From Brevibacillus fortis (GTDB taxonomy: Bacteria > Bacillota > Bacilli > Brevibacillales > Brevibacillaceae), in contig NZ_PXZM01000013.1 of the NCBI RefSeq assembly GCF_003013395.1, positions 1-64,000 of the forward strand: 64,000 bases of DNA, given 5' to 3'. The notes under the pieces are model-generated. The model had not been told where the DNA came from, made no database searches, and saw nothing but the letters and a program-made list of their open reading frames with translations. Positions within the stretch are counted from its first letter, which is position 1. Each line of letters begins with the position of its first letter. A program made the translations under genes and the position numbers. Below, piece after piece: positions 1 through 7,625 of the stretch.

Positions 1-537
1 AGAATATTTTACAGACTCGATAGTCCCTTCCATTTCTATTGCCTCATACTCAAAAATCAGACGCTTCATGCTCGGTAGCCTGTCCTCCGAATAACCCGAC
101 TTTCCCAAAGCAGCTATAATGTTTTGTAGGACTCTTTTCCACTCTGAGCTAAATGATTGTTTTGTTAATGTAACACTGCCGCTAGTTTGTAATAATTGCT
201 CTGTTCCTCCTATTACTCTGCCCCACTCGGCTTTTATCGATAACTGTGTATTATCCCATGACAAATGCCATACATTTGAAAATGAATTTGAGGCCCAGTG
301 AACAGTTTTTGTACCAGAGACTTCTATTCTTGTTGCTTCTAATATATCTAAAATATCATCAATCATAATGCTTATATCATATTTATAACTAAGCATTATG
401 GGATCATAATTCCATGAAATTATAGTAACTTCATTTACAAGAGGGAAAGCACTCTCTATTGCATCTGATAATGTTTCTGCTTCACTATCCAAAATTCCAG
501 TAAACCTTGGACAACTTGCTTGAATAATGAATGACAT
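1..537 (-). CDS. Probable immunity protein of a displaced RHS toxin tip (3' end outside window)
   Basis: The frame is open for 179 codons from an ATG at 537 to the left edge, so the C-terminus is missing. An AAGGAGG box lies 7 bases before the ATG. I do not recognise the family. It is a soluble acidic protein without signal peptide or membrane segment, with a predicted alternation of strands and helices. It begins only 18 bases after the stop of a decayed RHS toxin tip (556-921), the usual position of an immunity gene in a polymorphic toxin locus. Its role as immunity protein is inferred from that position alone. The reading frame is intact although the toxin beside it is broken, as expected if orphan immunity is still useful against kin. 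Confidence 0.6.
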   Translation of the reverse strand, partial: MSFIIQASCPRFTGILDSEAETLSDAIESAFPLVNEVTIISWNYDPIMLSYKYDISIMIDDILDILEATRIEVSGTKTVHWASNSFSNVWHLSWDNTQLSIKAEWGRVIGGTEQLLQTSGSVTLTKQSFSSEWKRVLQNIIAALGKSGYSEDRLPSMKRLIFEYEAIEMEGTIESVKYS

Positions 538-555
538 CTAGAAACCTCCTTGAAT

Positions 556-921
556 TTATTCTGGGGCCGGATATCCATGAAAAGTACCTGTACCATTATT
601 TCTAACCCACATTCTTGTTGCTTTTACAGTGGTTCCATCAGGCATGTGTACAACAGAAGTTGAACCGGATGGAAGATCAAACCAAGCCCCTTGACCCTTT
701 TCCAAAGTACTGGCTTTTGTTGCGGCATATTCTAAATCCGCTTTACTCCATTGTCCTTGGGCTATTCATCAGGGTTACTCTCATCCTTTATGTCCTGTTG
801 TAAAGCAATTACATCCAATAAGTTTTTTTCACTAACCTCGCCTCAACAGTTTTAACTCCCAATCTTGCCGCTTTGCTAGCTCTAGCTTTTACTACCCCAT
901 CAACATCAGTTGCGTAGGTTA
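556..921 (-). pseudogene. Decayed RHS/WapA toxin C-terminal tip with Hint-domain trace
   Basis: Read leftward, three short in-frame blocks follow one another in different frames. The first is a linker-like segment (ATDVDGVVKARASKAARLG). The second is LIGCNCFTTG, which matches the Cys-containing start of Hint/pre-toxin domains of Firmicute RHS proteins. The third is a 60-70 residue tip ending in GTFHGYPAPE and TAA at 556. At least two frame changes and an in-frame TAG separate the blocks, and most of the Hint domain is missing. It therefore cannot make a full toxin. It most likely is the tip of a former RHS gene displaced downstream by acquisition of a new tip. The activity of the tip is not recognised. 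Confidence 0.6.
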
Positions 922-1067
922 TTCTTTACTTCAAATGTACCCGTGAAATTGCTTCACAACCAACCTGCCATTCTATCGGAATGAATAGAAATTTGGTTTC
1001 TCATAGAGATTTGTGTCTTTTTACTTTTGTAGCCCCCTTACTACTGCGAAGATCGGAGAATAACAAG

Positions 1068-1099
1068 AACCCCAAACGAGTAGTTGATTACTTATCTGG
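1068..1099 (-). repeat. Copy B of a terminator-like element found after toxin modules
   Basis: Read on the minus strand this element resembles the terminator at 7626-7665: both share GTAAT, AAC and TCGTxTGGGGTT at the same spacing. Here the stem is weakened (CCAGATA against TCGTTTGG) and the T-run is broken, so it may be a decayed copy. It lies just past the stop of the 1121-1612 gene. Confidence 0.4.
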
Positions 1100-1120
1100 A
1101 GTTAATTGCATTTCGTACAC

Positions 1121-1612
1121 CTAACCTCTATTCCCTTTGTACGTATATTTTTCTGGATTCTTTACATAGGCACTAGATATTACAAAATCAGTTGTTTCAA
1201 ATGACACTCTCACTGTTCCAGTTGCGTTAATACCAAGTTGACAATAGCCACTCGGCCAGTCTAATACTCCACCTAGATGATATTGATACTCTTCATACGC
1301 TAAAGGCTCTCCCCAGCTTTTCGTTAATTTTAAATTTATGCCATTTCGGATCTTAATAAAGTCATTTTTTTCTGGATGGTATACGGAAACATCTAACAAA
1401 CCAGATGTCACACCTTCAAAGCTGATGGTCGAAATTCCAGATACATAGTAGTCCTCATTTTTTTGTGTTCCGCTTAATGATAGACCCCACACTTCAATTT
1501 CTATTGACTCAGGTAATTCTCTAAAGCAGTGAAAGAATAATGTTGATTCTGTAAAATCCAATTGATTAAACAATTCACCTGTAACATCAATTATTTTTCT
1601 AATTTTACTCAC
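1121..1612 (-). CDS. Probable immunity protein for the methyltransferase-like RHS tip
   Basis: A 163-residue soluble protein starting with GTG at 1612, only 7 bases after the stop of the RHS tip gene (1620-2363), so translation is probably coupled. There is no strong ribosome binding site of its own. The sequence looks beta-rich (repeated aromatic and Val/Ile strands such as the VWGLSLSGTQ region) and lacks signal peptide and membrane segments. I do not recognise a family. Position immediately behind a toxin tip is the only evidence for immunity function. Other options are a chaperone or an unrelated cargo gene. Confidence 0.55.
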   Translation of the reverse strand: MSKIRKIIDVTGELFNQLDFTESTLFFHCFRELPESIEIEVWGLSLSGTQKNEDYYVSGISTISFEGVTSGLLDVSVYHPEKNDFIKIRNGINLKLTKSWGEPLAYEEYQYHLGGVLDWPSGYCQLGINATGTVRVSFETTDFVISSAYVKNPEKYTYKGNRG

Positions 1613-1619
1613 TCATTTC

Positions 1620-2363
1620 TTAATCAAAATGTAATTTATATAATGTAATCTGTTTCAAAGTTTCAGGATTGATAGCTTTACCACTCGTTGTAAAACTAGT
1701 TAGTAAATCATCCGCCGGCTTTCCTTTATACATTAGACCAAAACCAGCATTCCTAAGTTCTTGCTCTGTTGCATTAAAGACTTTTTTAAAATCCTTATTA
1801 CCATAGTTACCCACAATAGTAAATGTTCCACCTTCTTTTAAAACTCTAAACGCATCAGATGTTAACGGATCAAATCCAAAAGGGCTAACAGACACAATTG
1901 CATCAAAAGAAGAGTTCTGAAAGGGTAATTTATTTGCATCTGCAATAACATTTACTCCTTTGCCTGCTTTTATGTCCACATTAATTGCTCCAACAATCGG
2001 GTTATTACCTGATGCTAAATTCAATAGTTTAAACGTTGACGTGGAAGGTACTCTTGAATATTTCATTATACTCGATAACGTTGAAGCTCCACCTTTATCA
2101 GGAGCAAAAATACTTCGACCCATGCCGTACAAAGCCTGAACTATTTGCTTATCAGTACTTTCTGGATTACTTAGAACCCACATAGCTTCACTTGGTGTTA
2201 AATCTCTTGAGTCTTTCCAATTTCCATTGCTAGGTGCCACACCTAGACCTTGTTCAGGTGCATGCCCACTAGGATCAACAAACCTCAACGGATTATTATG
2301 CGTATACGTATACCGATTCAAACTCAGCGGATTATCCACTTGCCCCTTATACGTATCCTCCAT
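1620..2363 (-). CDS. Displaced RHS C-terminal tip with class I methyltransferase-like domain
   Basis: A 247-residue open frame. Residues 1-33 are the end of an RHS core (NRYTYTHNN, then the DPSGH boundary motif at about residues 31-35). The remainder is a toxin tip. About residues 110-200 look like a Rossmann SAM-dependent methyltransferase: glycine-containing motif I (LLNLASGNNP), an acidic strand-2 end (NVDIKAG), then ADANKLPF, FDAIVSVSPFGF and FRVLKEGGTFTIVG. The ATG at 2363 lies inside the RHS core, and an in-frame TAA sits about 8 codons upstream next to the IS110 element, so the long secreted RHS shell is missing. No convincing ribosome binding site is seen. As it stands this is an orphan tip, useful only after recombination into a complete RHS gene. 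The methyltransferase call is from motifs; substrate unknown. Confidence 0.7.
   Translation of the reverse strand: MEDTYKGQVDNPLSLNRYTYTHNNPLRFVDPSGHAPEQGLGVAPSNGNWKDSRDLTPSEAMWVLSNPESTDKQIVQALYGMGRSIFAPDKGGASTLSSIMKYSRVPSTSTFKLLNLASGNNPIVGAINVDIKAGKGVNVIADANKLPFQNSSFDAIVSVSPFGFDPLTSDAFRVLKEGGTFTIVGNYGNKDFKKVFNATEQELRNAGFGLMYKGKPADDLLTSFTTSGKAINPETLKQITLYKLHFD
2296..2361 (-). repeat. 66-bp perfect direct repeat of the RHS core end (copy 1)
   Basis: Identical base for base to 9247-9312. It encodes the end of the RHS core just before the variable tip. It gives a ready homology for recombination that would swap the tip of the full-length RHS gene for the displaced one. Confidence 0.95.
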
Positions 2364-2420
2364 GATAAAGCGCTCAATGGATAAAGGTTAGGTGGCAACA
2401 TTTCCGCTACCACCCTGCTA

Positions 2421-3653
2421 CTACGCCACCTGTTCTGTAAGGACTGGCATTTTATATTCCGTCTTGTTCTTCATCATGCTGTATATGATATTGACCAATT
2501 TACGCATGACGCAAATAATCGCTTGCCACTTGGTTTTCCCTTCTGCCAGCTTTCTTTCGTAGTATGCATGGTAAACAGGATGATTGGGTTTCTTCGCCCT
2601 TGATACACCCAGTTGCCGAATGGCAAGGTTATAGAAGATATCATACAAGCTACGGTTGCCTAACTTGCTCTTTTTACTCTTTTGCTTGTTCCCTGAACTA
2701 TGCTGAACGGGTGCAATTCCAGCGAAATTAGCTAACTTGTCAGCACTGGAAAAACGTGAAATATCGCCAATCTCCGCAATTAATTCCGCCGCAGTGACCG
2801 TACTAATTCCGTGCATGGTCTCTAATTTGTAATCCAGTAAGGCAAGATGCTTCGCCAACTCTGTATCAATTTGCTCTAGCTGATGGTCTCTGGCGATCAA
2901 GTCCCGAACCACATTTTTAACAAGAAAATCATTGACTCCTTGATAGTCTTTCGATGTGTCTCCATCTTGCTGTACGAGAGATAGAATGTCCTTTGCCTTC
3001 TTGGTAGACATGTAGCGATTGCTCTTCTTATACAGAAAGGTAGCCAATTCATCCACACTTACCCCACGCAAACAACTCGGAGAAGGATATTTCAACCAGA
3101 AAGCTAATGCCGTCTTCCCATCTACTTGTGAGAAGAATTTCTTGTAACTTGGATAGTGGTAGCCTAGCAATTGATGAAGCTGTAACTTGATTCCTGTTAC
3201 AACACTCACAATGTTTTCTCTTCTTGTGACAAGCTGTGAGATTGCATAATAAAGGTCATGTGGATTTGCAGTCGGCAGTGTATCCAAGTTGGAAATCAAG
3301 ATACGAGCCACACACTCTGCATCCCACACATCTGTTTTCTTGTTGTTTGGACTGCTTCTGCGCATGGATACCGTAAGGGCAGGATTAACTGCTTTTACTT
3401 CATATTTATTTTCAATTAGAAACATAGCCAATCCTCTTCCGTAGCCCCCCACATCTTCTAAGCCAAACATAGGGGTCAAGCCTTCCTTCTTGGCTAGTTT
3501 TTCTACTTGTTGCAGAAACTTCGGAAACGCTGACGGCTTGTTCTCGAATTGGATTTCGTCTCTCTTTTCATGGAAACAGGTCATCATCACCGCTGTATGA
3601 TGACGTTTATGTAAGTCTACTCCGATATATAGGTACTTCAATTTATGATGCAA
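2421..3653 (-). CDS. IS110-family transposase
   Basis: DEDD-type recombinase that moves the IS110 element through a DNA circle. Near the N-terminus YIGVDLHK carries the first Asp, LEDVGGYG the Glu and KKTDVWDAE the paired Asp residues of the RuvC-like domain. The C-terminal transposase_20 domain (MHGISTVTAAELIAEIGD, then GIAPVQHSSG) carries the conserved serine region. The open frame extends back to an ATG at 3731. I prefer the TTG at 3653, which follows AGGGGTGAAG at good spacing and leaves the upstream segment free as the non-coding left end. With this start it is 410 residues, within the family's usual size. The frame is intact, so it may be active. Confidence 0.9.
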   Translation of the reverse strand: MHHKLKYLYIGVDLHKRHHTAVMMTCFHEKRDEIQFENKPSAFPKFLQQVEKLAKKEGLTPMFGLEDVGGYGRGLAMFLIENKYEVKAVNPALTVSMRRSSPNNKKTDVWDAECVARILISNLDTLPTANPHDLYYAISQLVTRRENIVSVVTGIKLQLHQLLGYHYPSYKKFFSQVDGKTALAFWLKYPSPSCLRGVSVDELATFLYKKSNRYMSTKKAKDILSLVQQDGDTSKDYQGVNDFLVKNVVRDLIARDHQLEQIDTELAKHLALLDYKLETMHGISTVTAAELIAEIGDISRFSSADKLANFAGIAPVQHSSGNKQKSKKSKLGNRSLYDIFYNLAIRQLGVSRAKKPNHPVYHAYYERKLAEGKTKWQAIICVMRKLVNIIYSMMKNKTEYKMPVLTEQVA

Positions 3654-3692
3654 AAAGACTTCACCCCTATCTTTGATGAGTAATGATGTAGA

Positions 3693-3772
3693 GAAAAGAA
3701 TGCCAGCACCCTCCGAACAAGCATTATTCAAAGATGAACACGCACGGATACGTTAGCTCGTACATTCTTTTC
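3693..3772 (-). ncRNA. Candidate bridge RNA segment of the IS110 element
   Basis: In the non-coding left end of the element, just upstream of the proposed TTG start, a perfect 10-base inverted repeat (GAAAAGAATG at 3693-3702, CATTCTTTTC at 3763-3772) encloses a 60-base interior. IS110-group elements are known to encode a structured bridge RNA upstream of the transposase that specifies target and donor. Position and the closing stem fit; the internal loops that would pair with target and donor were not resolved. Confidence 0.4.
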
Positions 3773-3792
3773 ATGTCATTATCGTTCTATCA

Positions 3793-4032
3793 TTACGGTT
3801 GTAATTTGGTGCTAGACAATGCCTTCGCTAAACGGATTTGCAGCAAGTATTCTCGTTGATGTAATTCCACCTGAAAGATGGCTTTTATTATTTCCTCTAT
3901 CGTAGCGATGTTAAATACAGCGTTCTCTTGTTGAACATAGTCAAAAATCAATTGTGTACCTATTTCGCATGTCTGAATCTTATCAAGAGAACGTATCTCT
4001 TCCTGTTTATAATGAGTGAATTGAGCTTCCAC
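3793..4032 (-). CDS. Small unknown protein behind the serine recombinase
   Basis: A 79-residue, mainly helical protein with a GTG start at 4032 preceded by GGGAGGA. It begins 14 bases after the stop of the serine recombinase on the same strand and is probably co-transcribed. No family is recognised. It has no signal peptide or membrane span. The region around ATIEEIIKAIF and the following Gln/Leu-rich helix suggest a small helical bundle, possibly an accessory of the recombinase, but there is no direct evidence. Confidence 0.6.
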   Translation of the reverse strand: MEAQFTHYKQEEIRSLDKIQTCEIGTQLIFDYVQQENAVFNIATIEEIIKAIFQVELHQREYLLQIRLAKALSSTKLQP

Positions 4033-4046
4033 GTTCGTTCCTCCCG

Positions 4047-4826
4047 CTACATAATGGCTTGGTGAAGTCCATTTGCTTCAATCTGACCGTAGCGGTAGAT
4101 ACCCCTGTAGAAGGCTTCACGATCAATGATTCGTTTGACCTGTACCTTGGTAAAAGACTTACCCTGTGTCGTTGTATACCCTTCTGCATTCAGTTGGATA
4201 GCCAGTTGGGAAAGTGACCAAGTGGGATTCATTTCACGTAAAGAAAACAATCTCCGCACCGTCTCCGCCTGTCTCTCATCTATCTGAATGGCCTTCTGCC
4301 CTTTCGTTGCCGTATATCCGAAAGCAACTCCTCCTCCTGCATATCCTCCTTGTTGCGCTTTCTTTTTTCTTCCCCTCCCTAGTTTGAGCGCTATCTCCAA
4401 ACGTTGGTATTGATCGAGTAATTCCATCATGCCATTGATTAGAAAATCATTCGGGTCATGGGCATAAATACTATAGTTGGGCTGCTCAATTGCTTTTACG
4501 TCTACGGAGTGCCGTTTTAACTCTCTTTGAATGAGGACTTTCACCATGTCGGCTCTCCACAATCGTGAGGTGTTGAGGACGATGATATGGCTTACTTTTT
4601 GATAAGTAAAACTGGATAAGAGTTCTTGTAAACCTTCCCGTTCAATAGTCAATCCATCCTCATCCACTTTTGCTCCACTAATCCCCTCATCCTTGTAGAT
4701 GTTCAGTAATTCTAGATTATTATCCAGACAATAACGCTGAATCTCCTCTACTTGGTAGGCTAGACTATACCCATCTTTTACTTGTCCTTTTGTCGATACT
4801 CTGACATATCCCACTACTTTTTCCAT
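4047..4826 (-). CDS. Serine recombinase, short large-serine-recombinase type
   Basis: Site-specific DNA recombinase. The N-terminal resolvase domain (about residues 4-145) carries the nucleophilic Ser in YVRVSTKGQ near residue 11 and conserved Arg residues (LNTSRLWR). A recombinase domain follows from about residue 155 (FGYTATKG, RLFSLREMNPTWSLSQLA, FTKVQVKRIIDREAFYRGIY). It is 259 residues, much shorter than phage integrases of the family (450 or more), and lacks the zinc-ribbon and coiled-coil region. It is therefore closer to transposon or element-resolving recombinases, or C-terminally truncated. The ATG follows AAGGGGAATAGT. An inverted repeat and direct repeats lie directly upstream, and an Xre-type gene is divergent. 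Confidence 0.85.
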   Translation of the reverse strand: MEKVVGYVRVSTKGQVKDGYSLAYQVEEIQRYCLDNNLELLNIYKDEGISGAKVDEDGLTIEREGLQELLSSFTYQKVSHIIVLNTSRLWRADMVKVLIQRELKRHSVDVKAIEQPNYSIYAHDPNDFLINGMMELLDQYQRLEIALKLGRGRKKKAQQGGYAGGGVAFGYTATKGQKAIQIDERQAETVRRLFSLREMNPTWSLSQLAIQLNAEGYTTTQGKSFTKVQVKRIIDREAFYRGIYRYGQIEANGLHQAIM

Positions 4827-4840
4827 ACTATTCCCCTTCC

Positions 4841-4868
4841 CGTTACAGGAATTTGAATCATTGTAACG
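4841..4868. promoter_or_regulatory. Inverted repeat before the serine recombinase
   Basis: CGTTACA (4841-4847) and TGTAACG (4862-4868) are perfect 7-base arms around a 14-base spacer, ending 14 bases before the recombinase ATG. This could be an operator for the divergent Xre protein or part of the recombinase crossover site. Confidence 0.5.
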
Positions 4869-4911
4869 CCTAGTAGATACAAAATAATTATATATCGCTT
4901 AGCAGATACAA
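4867..4911. repeat. Two 16-base direct repeats in the recombinase/regulator gap
   Basis: The repeats at 4867-4882 and 4896-4911 differ at two positions (CGCCTAGTAGATACAA and CGCTTAGCAGATACAA) and are spaced 29 bases start to start. Spacing near three helical turns suits binding of a protein to one DNA face. Confidence 0.6.
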
Positions 4912-4927
4912 TCAACGACCTTTTCCT

Positions 4928-4950
4928 CGTGCTAAAATTGCACGTATAAT
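4928..4950 (+). promoter_or_regulatory. Promoter and operator of the Xre-type gene
   Basis: A perfect TATAAT (4945-4950) lies 35 bases before the Xre ATG. Immediately upstream is CGTGC-N7-GCACG (4928-4944), an inverted repeat that fills the spacer between the -10 and a weak -35. This layout is typical of an autorepressed regulator. Confidence 0.6.
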
Positions 4951-4985
4951 GGATAAAGAATGTTCACGGGAAAGAAGGACTCAAA

Positions 4986-5192
4986 ATGCCTATAATTGTA
5001 AAGTTAAAAGAAATCCTTGATCAGAGAAATATGTCTCAACGAGAATTGGCAAGACTCACTGGTCTTAGACCGAATACAATCAGCCATCTCTGTTCCAGCC
5101 AAGTAGATAGGGTTCACCTTAGTACATTTGAAACGATCTGTAAGACATTAGATATTGAGTTGCATGAATTGCTGGTGTTGGAGGGAGAGTAA
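4986..5192 (+). CDS. Xre/Cro-type helix-turn-helix regulator
   Basis: A 68-residue single-domain HTH_3 protein of the short YozG-like type. Residues about 17-36 (MSQRELARLTGLRPNTISHL) form the helix-turn-helix, and a helix with LSTFETICKTLDIELHELL closes the domain. It is divergent from the serine recombinase, and an inverted repeat sits in its own promoter. It probably represses itself and possibly the recombinase. It is preceded by GAAAGAAGGA at somewhat long spacing. Function is assigned from the HTH only. Confidence 0.85.
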   Translation: MPIIVKLKEILDQRNMSQRELARLTGLRPNTISHLCSSQVDRVHLSTFETICKTLDIELHELLVLEGE

Positions 5193-5476
5193 TTTTCCAC
5201 CTCAAAACTTAATCGCCTAAAATCCAACCTACCTACGGGACTAGATGTGTAATGCCCCTATTCCCATGTCCATTCACTATATAGAGATGTAAAATACCCC
5301 CGAATGGCAGCAGGTTGTATCGATACGGTATCGTAGGGAGACACATTTTCTTTGTAAGGACTGCTCTATTTGCTTATTTTTCTTTATTAGTAGGCTCTGT
5401 CCATTCAAAATTTATCCAAAGTTCTATAATTTTTATCGTTATCGTGTTAACAACAATACGGTGTGAGTGGATGTCT
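5193..5476. other. Intergenic region of the mobile element with a short palindrome
   Basis: No gene is seen. The tail-to-tail gap between the Xre gene and the replication gene contains a 13-base palindrome, CGATACGGTATCG (5321-5333, centred on one base). AT-rich sequence follows. A replication origin for the neighbouring Rep is possible, but I could not identify a nick site. Confidence 0.4.
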
Positions 5477-6391
5477 TCAGCCCTGAACTGAATCAATAAT
5501 CTCTAACCTTTTTAACCGTCCCTTTTTCGGGATGGTTATTTGCTTTGCCAAACTCCTACGATTAGGAAGAGTGGATGTTGTATAAATCGCTCTTATTCCA
5601 CTTTCTTGGAACAAATTTTTGATCATAGTGAAACCTAGATAGGTCTCAATCTTTGATATTTCCTCCTTGTTTTCCAAAAGCCATTCATAGTCAATCGTTT
5701 CCACATTTTCTGTATATGGTAATCCAGCAAGTGTCTTTTGGGTTATGTAGGTAAAAAAGGAATGAGTGACGAGATGAATGGCTCTCTTCTCTTTGGTATA
5801 TTTCTTCATGTCATTGTCGCTTGGTCTAATTTCTAATCGCAAAATTCCCTTGGATTGCTCGATGATCTCCTTCGGTTCCTTAGCTCGCTTACATTGCTTG
5901 TATTTATCGTACAGAATGACTCTGCTACTCTTGTTATAAAATTCTACTGTTTCGTCATGATTATAATTTCGCGTATCTTTATAGGGCATTTTCCCTTTGC
6001 TCAACTGACGAACATACTCCCCTGTTCGATTCCCAACATGGAAATTGCAGCATACATCTAAACGGGTAATTCTCCAATCTTCATGGGCAATATGGATACC
6101 GAATAATTGCTGTAATCGTTCTTGTACTCGTTGAAAGAAGGCAGGAATATCTGATTCGTTGAGTGCTTTGACATTATTTCCATAAAGCAGCTTAGGAATG
6201 GAAACTTGAATCGTTAAGGTTCTGCTCCCATCTTGATATTTGATATATGGAATGATCTCGTCTTGCATTTTATATGTGGTTATGACACCTGTTTTCTGAT
6301 TACGGTATGTAAAAGATGCAAGGTTATATTCTCGTAATATTTCAGGTTGAATAAATAGGGAACTTACTTTCATTTTGATGGAATCAAACAA
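5477..6391 (-). CDS. Rolling-circle replication initiator, phage gene II/RstA-like
   Basis: A 304-residue protein. The block ITRLDVCCNFHVG (about residues 107-119) followed by FYNKSSRVILYDKYKQCK (about 151-168) resembles the N-terminal domain of filamentous-phage G2P/RstA-type replication proteins, which nick the double-stranded origin through Tyr. LRLEIRP further on also fits. This suggests the element can replicate as a circle. The start is a TTG at 6391 with AAGGAGAG 7 bases upstream; an ATG at 6373 is the alternative. No coat or morphogenesis genes are nearby, so it is more likely an integrated plasmid or phage satellite than a complete filamentous phage. Assignment is by motif only. Confidence 0.65.
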   Translation of the reverse strand: MFDSIKMKVSSLFIQPEILREYNLASFTYRNQKTGVITTYKMQDEIIPYIKYQDGSRTLTIQVSIPKLLYGNNVKALNESDIPAFFQRVQERLQQLFGIHIAHEDWRITRLDVCCNFHVGNRTGEYVRQLSKGKMPYKDTRNYNHDETVEFYNKSSRVILYDKYKQCKRAKEPKEIIEQSKGILRLEIRPSDNDMKKYTKEKRAIHLVTHSFFTYITQKTLAGLPYTENVETIDYEWLLENKEEISKIETYLGFTMIKNLFQESGIRAIYTTSTLPNRRSLAKQITIPKKGRLKRLEIIDSVQG

Positions 6392-6554
6392 TTATATACT
6401 CTCCTTTTTACTATAAATTTTAATATATTAAATATGATTTGGCATGTTATAACAAAAGATAGCAACTCATACGTTTGTTCACCTCCTTCATCGATTTACA
6501 ATAAATTTTTAGTTTTATCTTGTTTCCCCAGAGGAATTACATCCTCTAGGTGCG

Positions 6555-7511
6555 TTACTCGTACAATGCAGCAATCATGTCTGGATTTACGAAGTCTTTT
6601 AATCCCCACCACAAATACTCTAGCTTGTTGCCATTCATTACTTTGCTTACGCCGAACCGTTCACATATCTCATAATACTGCTCTTTTCCGAGTTCAGCAT
6701 CACGTTCTAGCAGTTGTTTTCCCATCCAGATCATCCCGCTGCGTTGAATCGTTTTCACTCGTAGATTGTCCAAACCAAAGTATTCTTCTAATGCATGTAA
6801 TCTCCCATAAATCAGATGAGGACTGACTTGTTCCATATGAACATTTCTTGTCTTGGCTGGCCTGATTACATAGCCTGTTTCAATTAATTCACTTGTTTCT
6901 TTGAGATGATCTCGTCTCATCTCCCCATTACCTTTGAGATATTCCTTTTGCTTGATTGCGCCATTTATTAATTTCAGACACTGCTCGGATATTTGAATTT
7001 CTCTTGTTTCTTCTTTATCGTTAATCAATATCAATGTTCGTTTCTCATCATTGACTTGTTCACGTTTTAGATTGCGTAGTTCACTTACCTCTCTTCCACC
7101 CGCACCTTCGAATAACAGGGAGAGAATCACTGAATCCTGATCGTTATTACATTGGTCAATAATTGCATCGATTTCTTGCTTCGTAATAAATTGTTGATGG
7201 GTGTTTCCTACCATGCTCTTAAACCATTCTTTTGAAACGGACTCCAGTGGATTGGTGTCCTCTCTAAGCCCCTCTGCCCTTGCCCAATTCAAGTAAGCAG
7301 ATATCGTTCTCCCAGCTGTATTAAGAGAGTCTCCTGTAGAAGCTTGGAAGCTGTGCAGGGCAGTTTCAATCTCATCCAATGTAAAGTGGAGCAAATCCTT
7401 ATCCTTTTCCACTTCGAACTTCATTGTCAGGTTGAAAACTCTTGAATAAGCTTTTTGGGTATTTTCTTTATATCCTTGAAGAAAGGCTGTTTTTGTTTCG
7501 GGGTTAAACAT
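6555..7511 (-). CDS. Tyrosine recombinase / integrase
   Basis: A 318-residue lambda-integrase-type recombinase. The N-terminal SAM-like DNA-binding part (about residues 10-95) includes YKENTQKAYSRVFNLTMKF and LNTAGRTISAYLNWAR. The catalytic domain has its first Arg in LFEGAGGREVSELRNLK. The second conserved box (usually HxLRH) is degenerate here (VKTIQRSGMIWMGKQLL), and I could not place the terminal Tyr with certainty (candidates near EYLWWG). It starts at ATG 7511 after AAAGGTGTG. It lies upstream of, and on the same strand as, the Rep gene, consistent with an integrative element. The divergent active-site boxes lower confidence that it is active. Confidence 0.75.
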   Translation of the reverse strand: MFNPETKTAFLQGYKENTQKAYSRVFNLTMKFEVEKDKDLLHFTLDEIETALHSFQASTGDSLNTAGRTISAYLNWARAEGLREDTNPLESVSKEWFKSMVGNTHQQFITKQEIDAIIDQCNNDQDSVILSLLFEGAGGREVSELRNLKREQVNDEKRTLILINDKEETREIQISEQCLKLINGAIKQKEYLKGNGEMRRDHLKETSELIETGYVIRPAKTRNVHMEQVSPHLIYGRLHALEEYFGLDNLRVKTIQRSGMIWMGKQLLERDAELGKEQYYEICERFGVSKVMNGNKLEYLWWGLKDFVNPDMIAALYE

Positions 7512-7625
7512 GGTTACACACCTTTCTTATGAAACAGGAATACTATAAATTTATAGTTCGACTTCCTTGAATTGATATTACTATAAATTTGCATTTTAAA
7601 ACAAGACTTTTTTACATCATCTATG

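Larger units (their letters stand above)
2389..3790 (-). mobile_element. IS110-family insertion sequence (ends approximate)
   Basis: The element contains one DEDD transposase gene and a structured upstream non-coding segment. IS110 elements lack long terminal inverted repeats, so the ends are estimates. The left end is set where RHS-core coding similarity starts again (SIERFIMEDTYKG, read leftward from about 2388). The right end is set before the next gene at 3793-4032. The sequence beyond the right end is not RHS core, so this is not a simple insertion into one RHS gene; a deletion or rearrangement must have followed. Confidence 0.6.
3793..7511. mobile_element. Integrated rolling-circle element with two recombinases
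   Basis: The block contains a tyrosine recombinase, gene II-like Rep, Xre-type regulator, serine recombinase and a small protein. It is bounded by the IS110 element on the left and an apparent terminator on the right. It interrupts a series of RHS tip/immunity modules all read on the minus strand. Ends and attachment sites were not found, so the limits are only gene limits. Confidence 0.55.
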
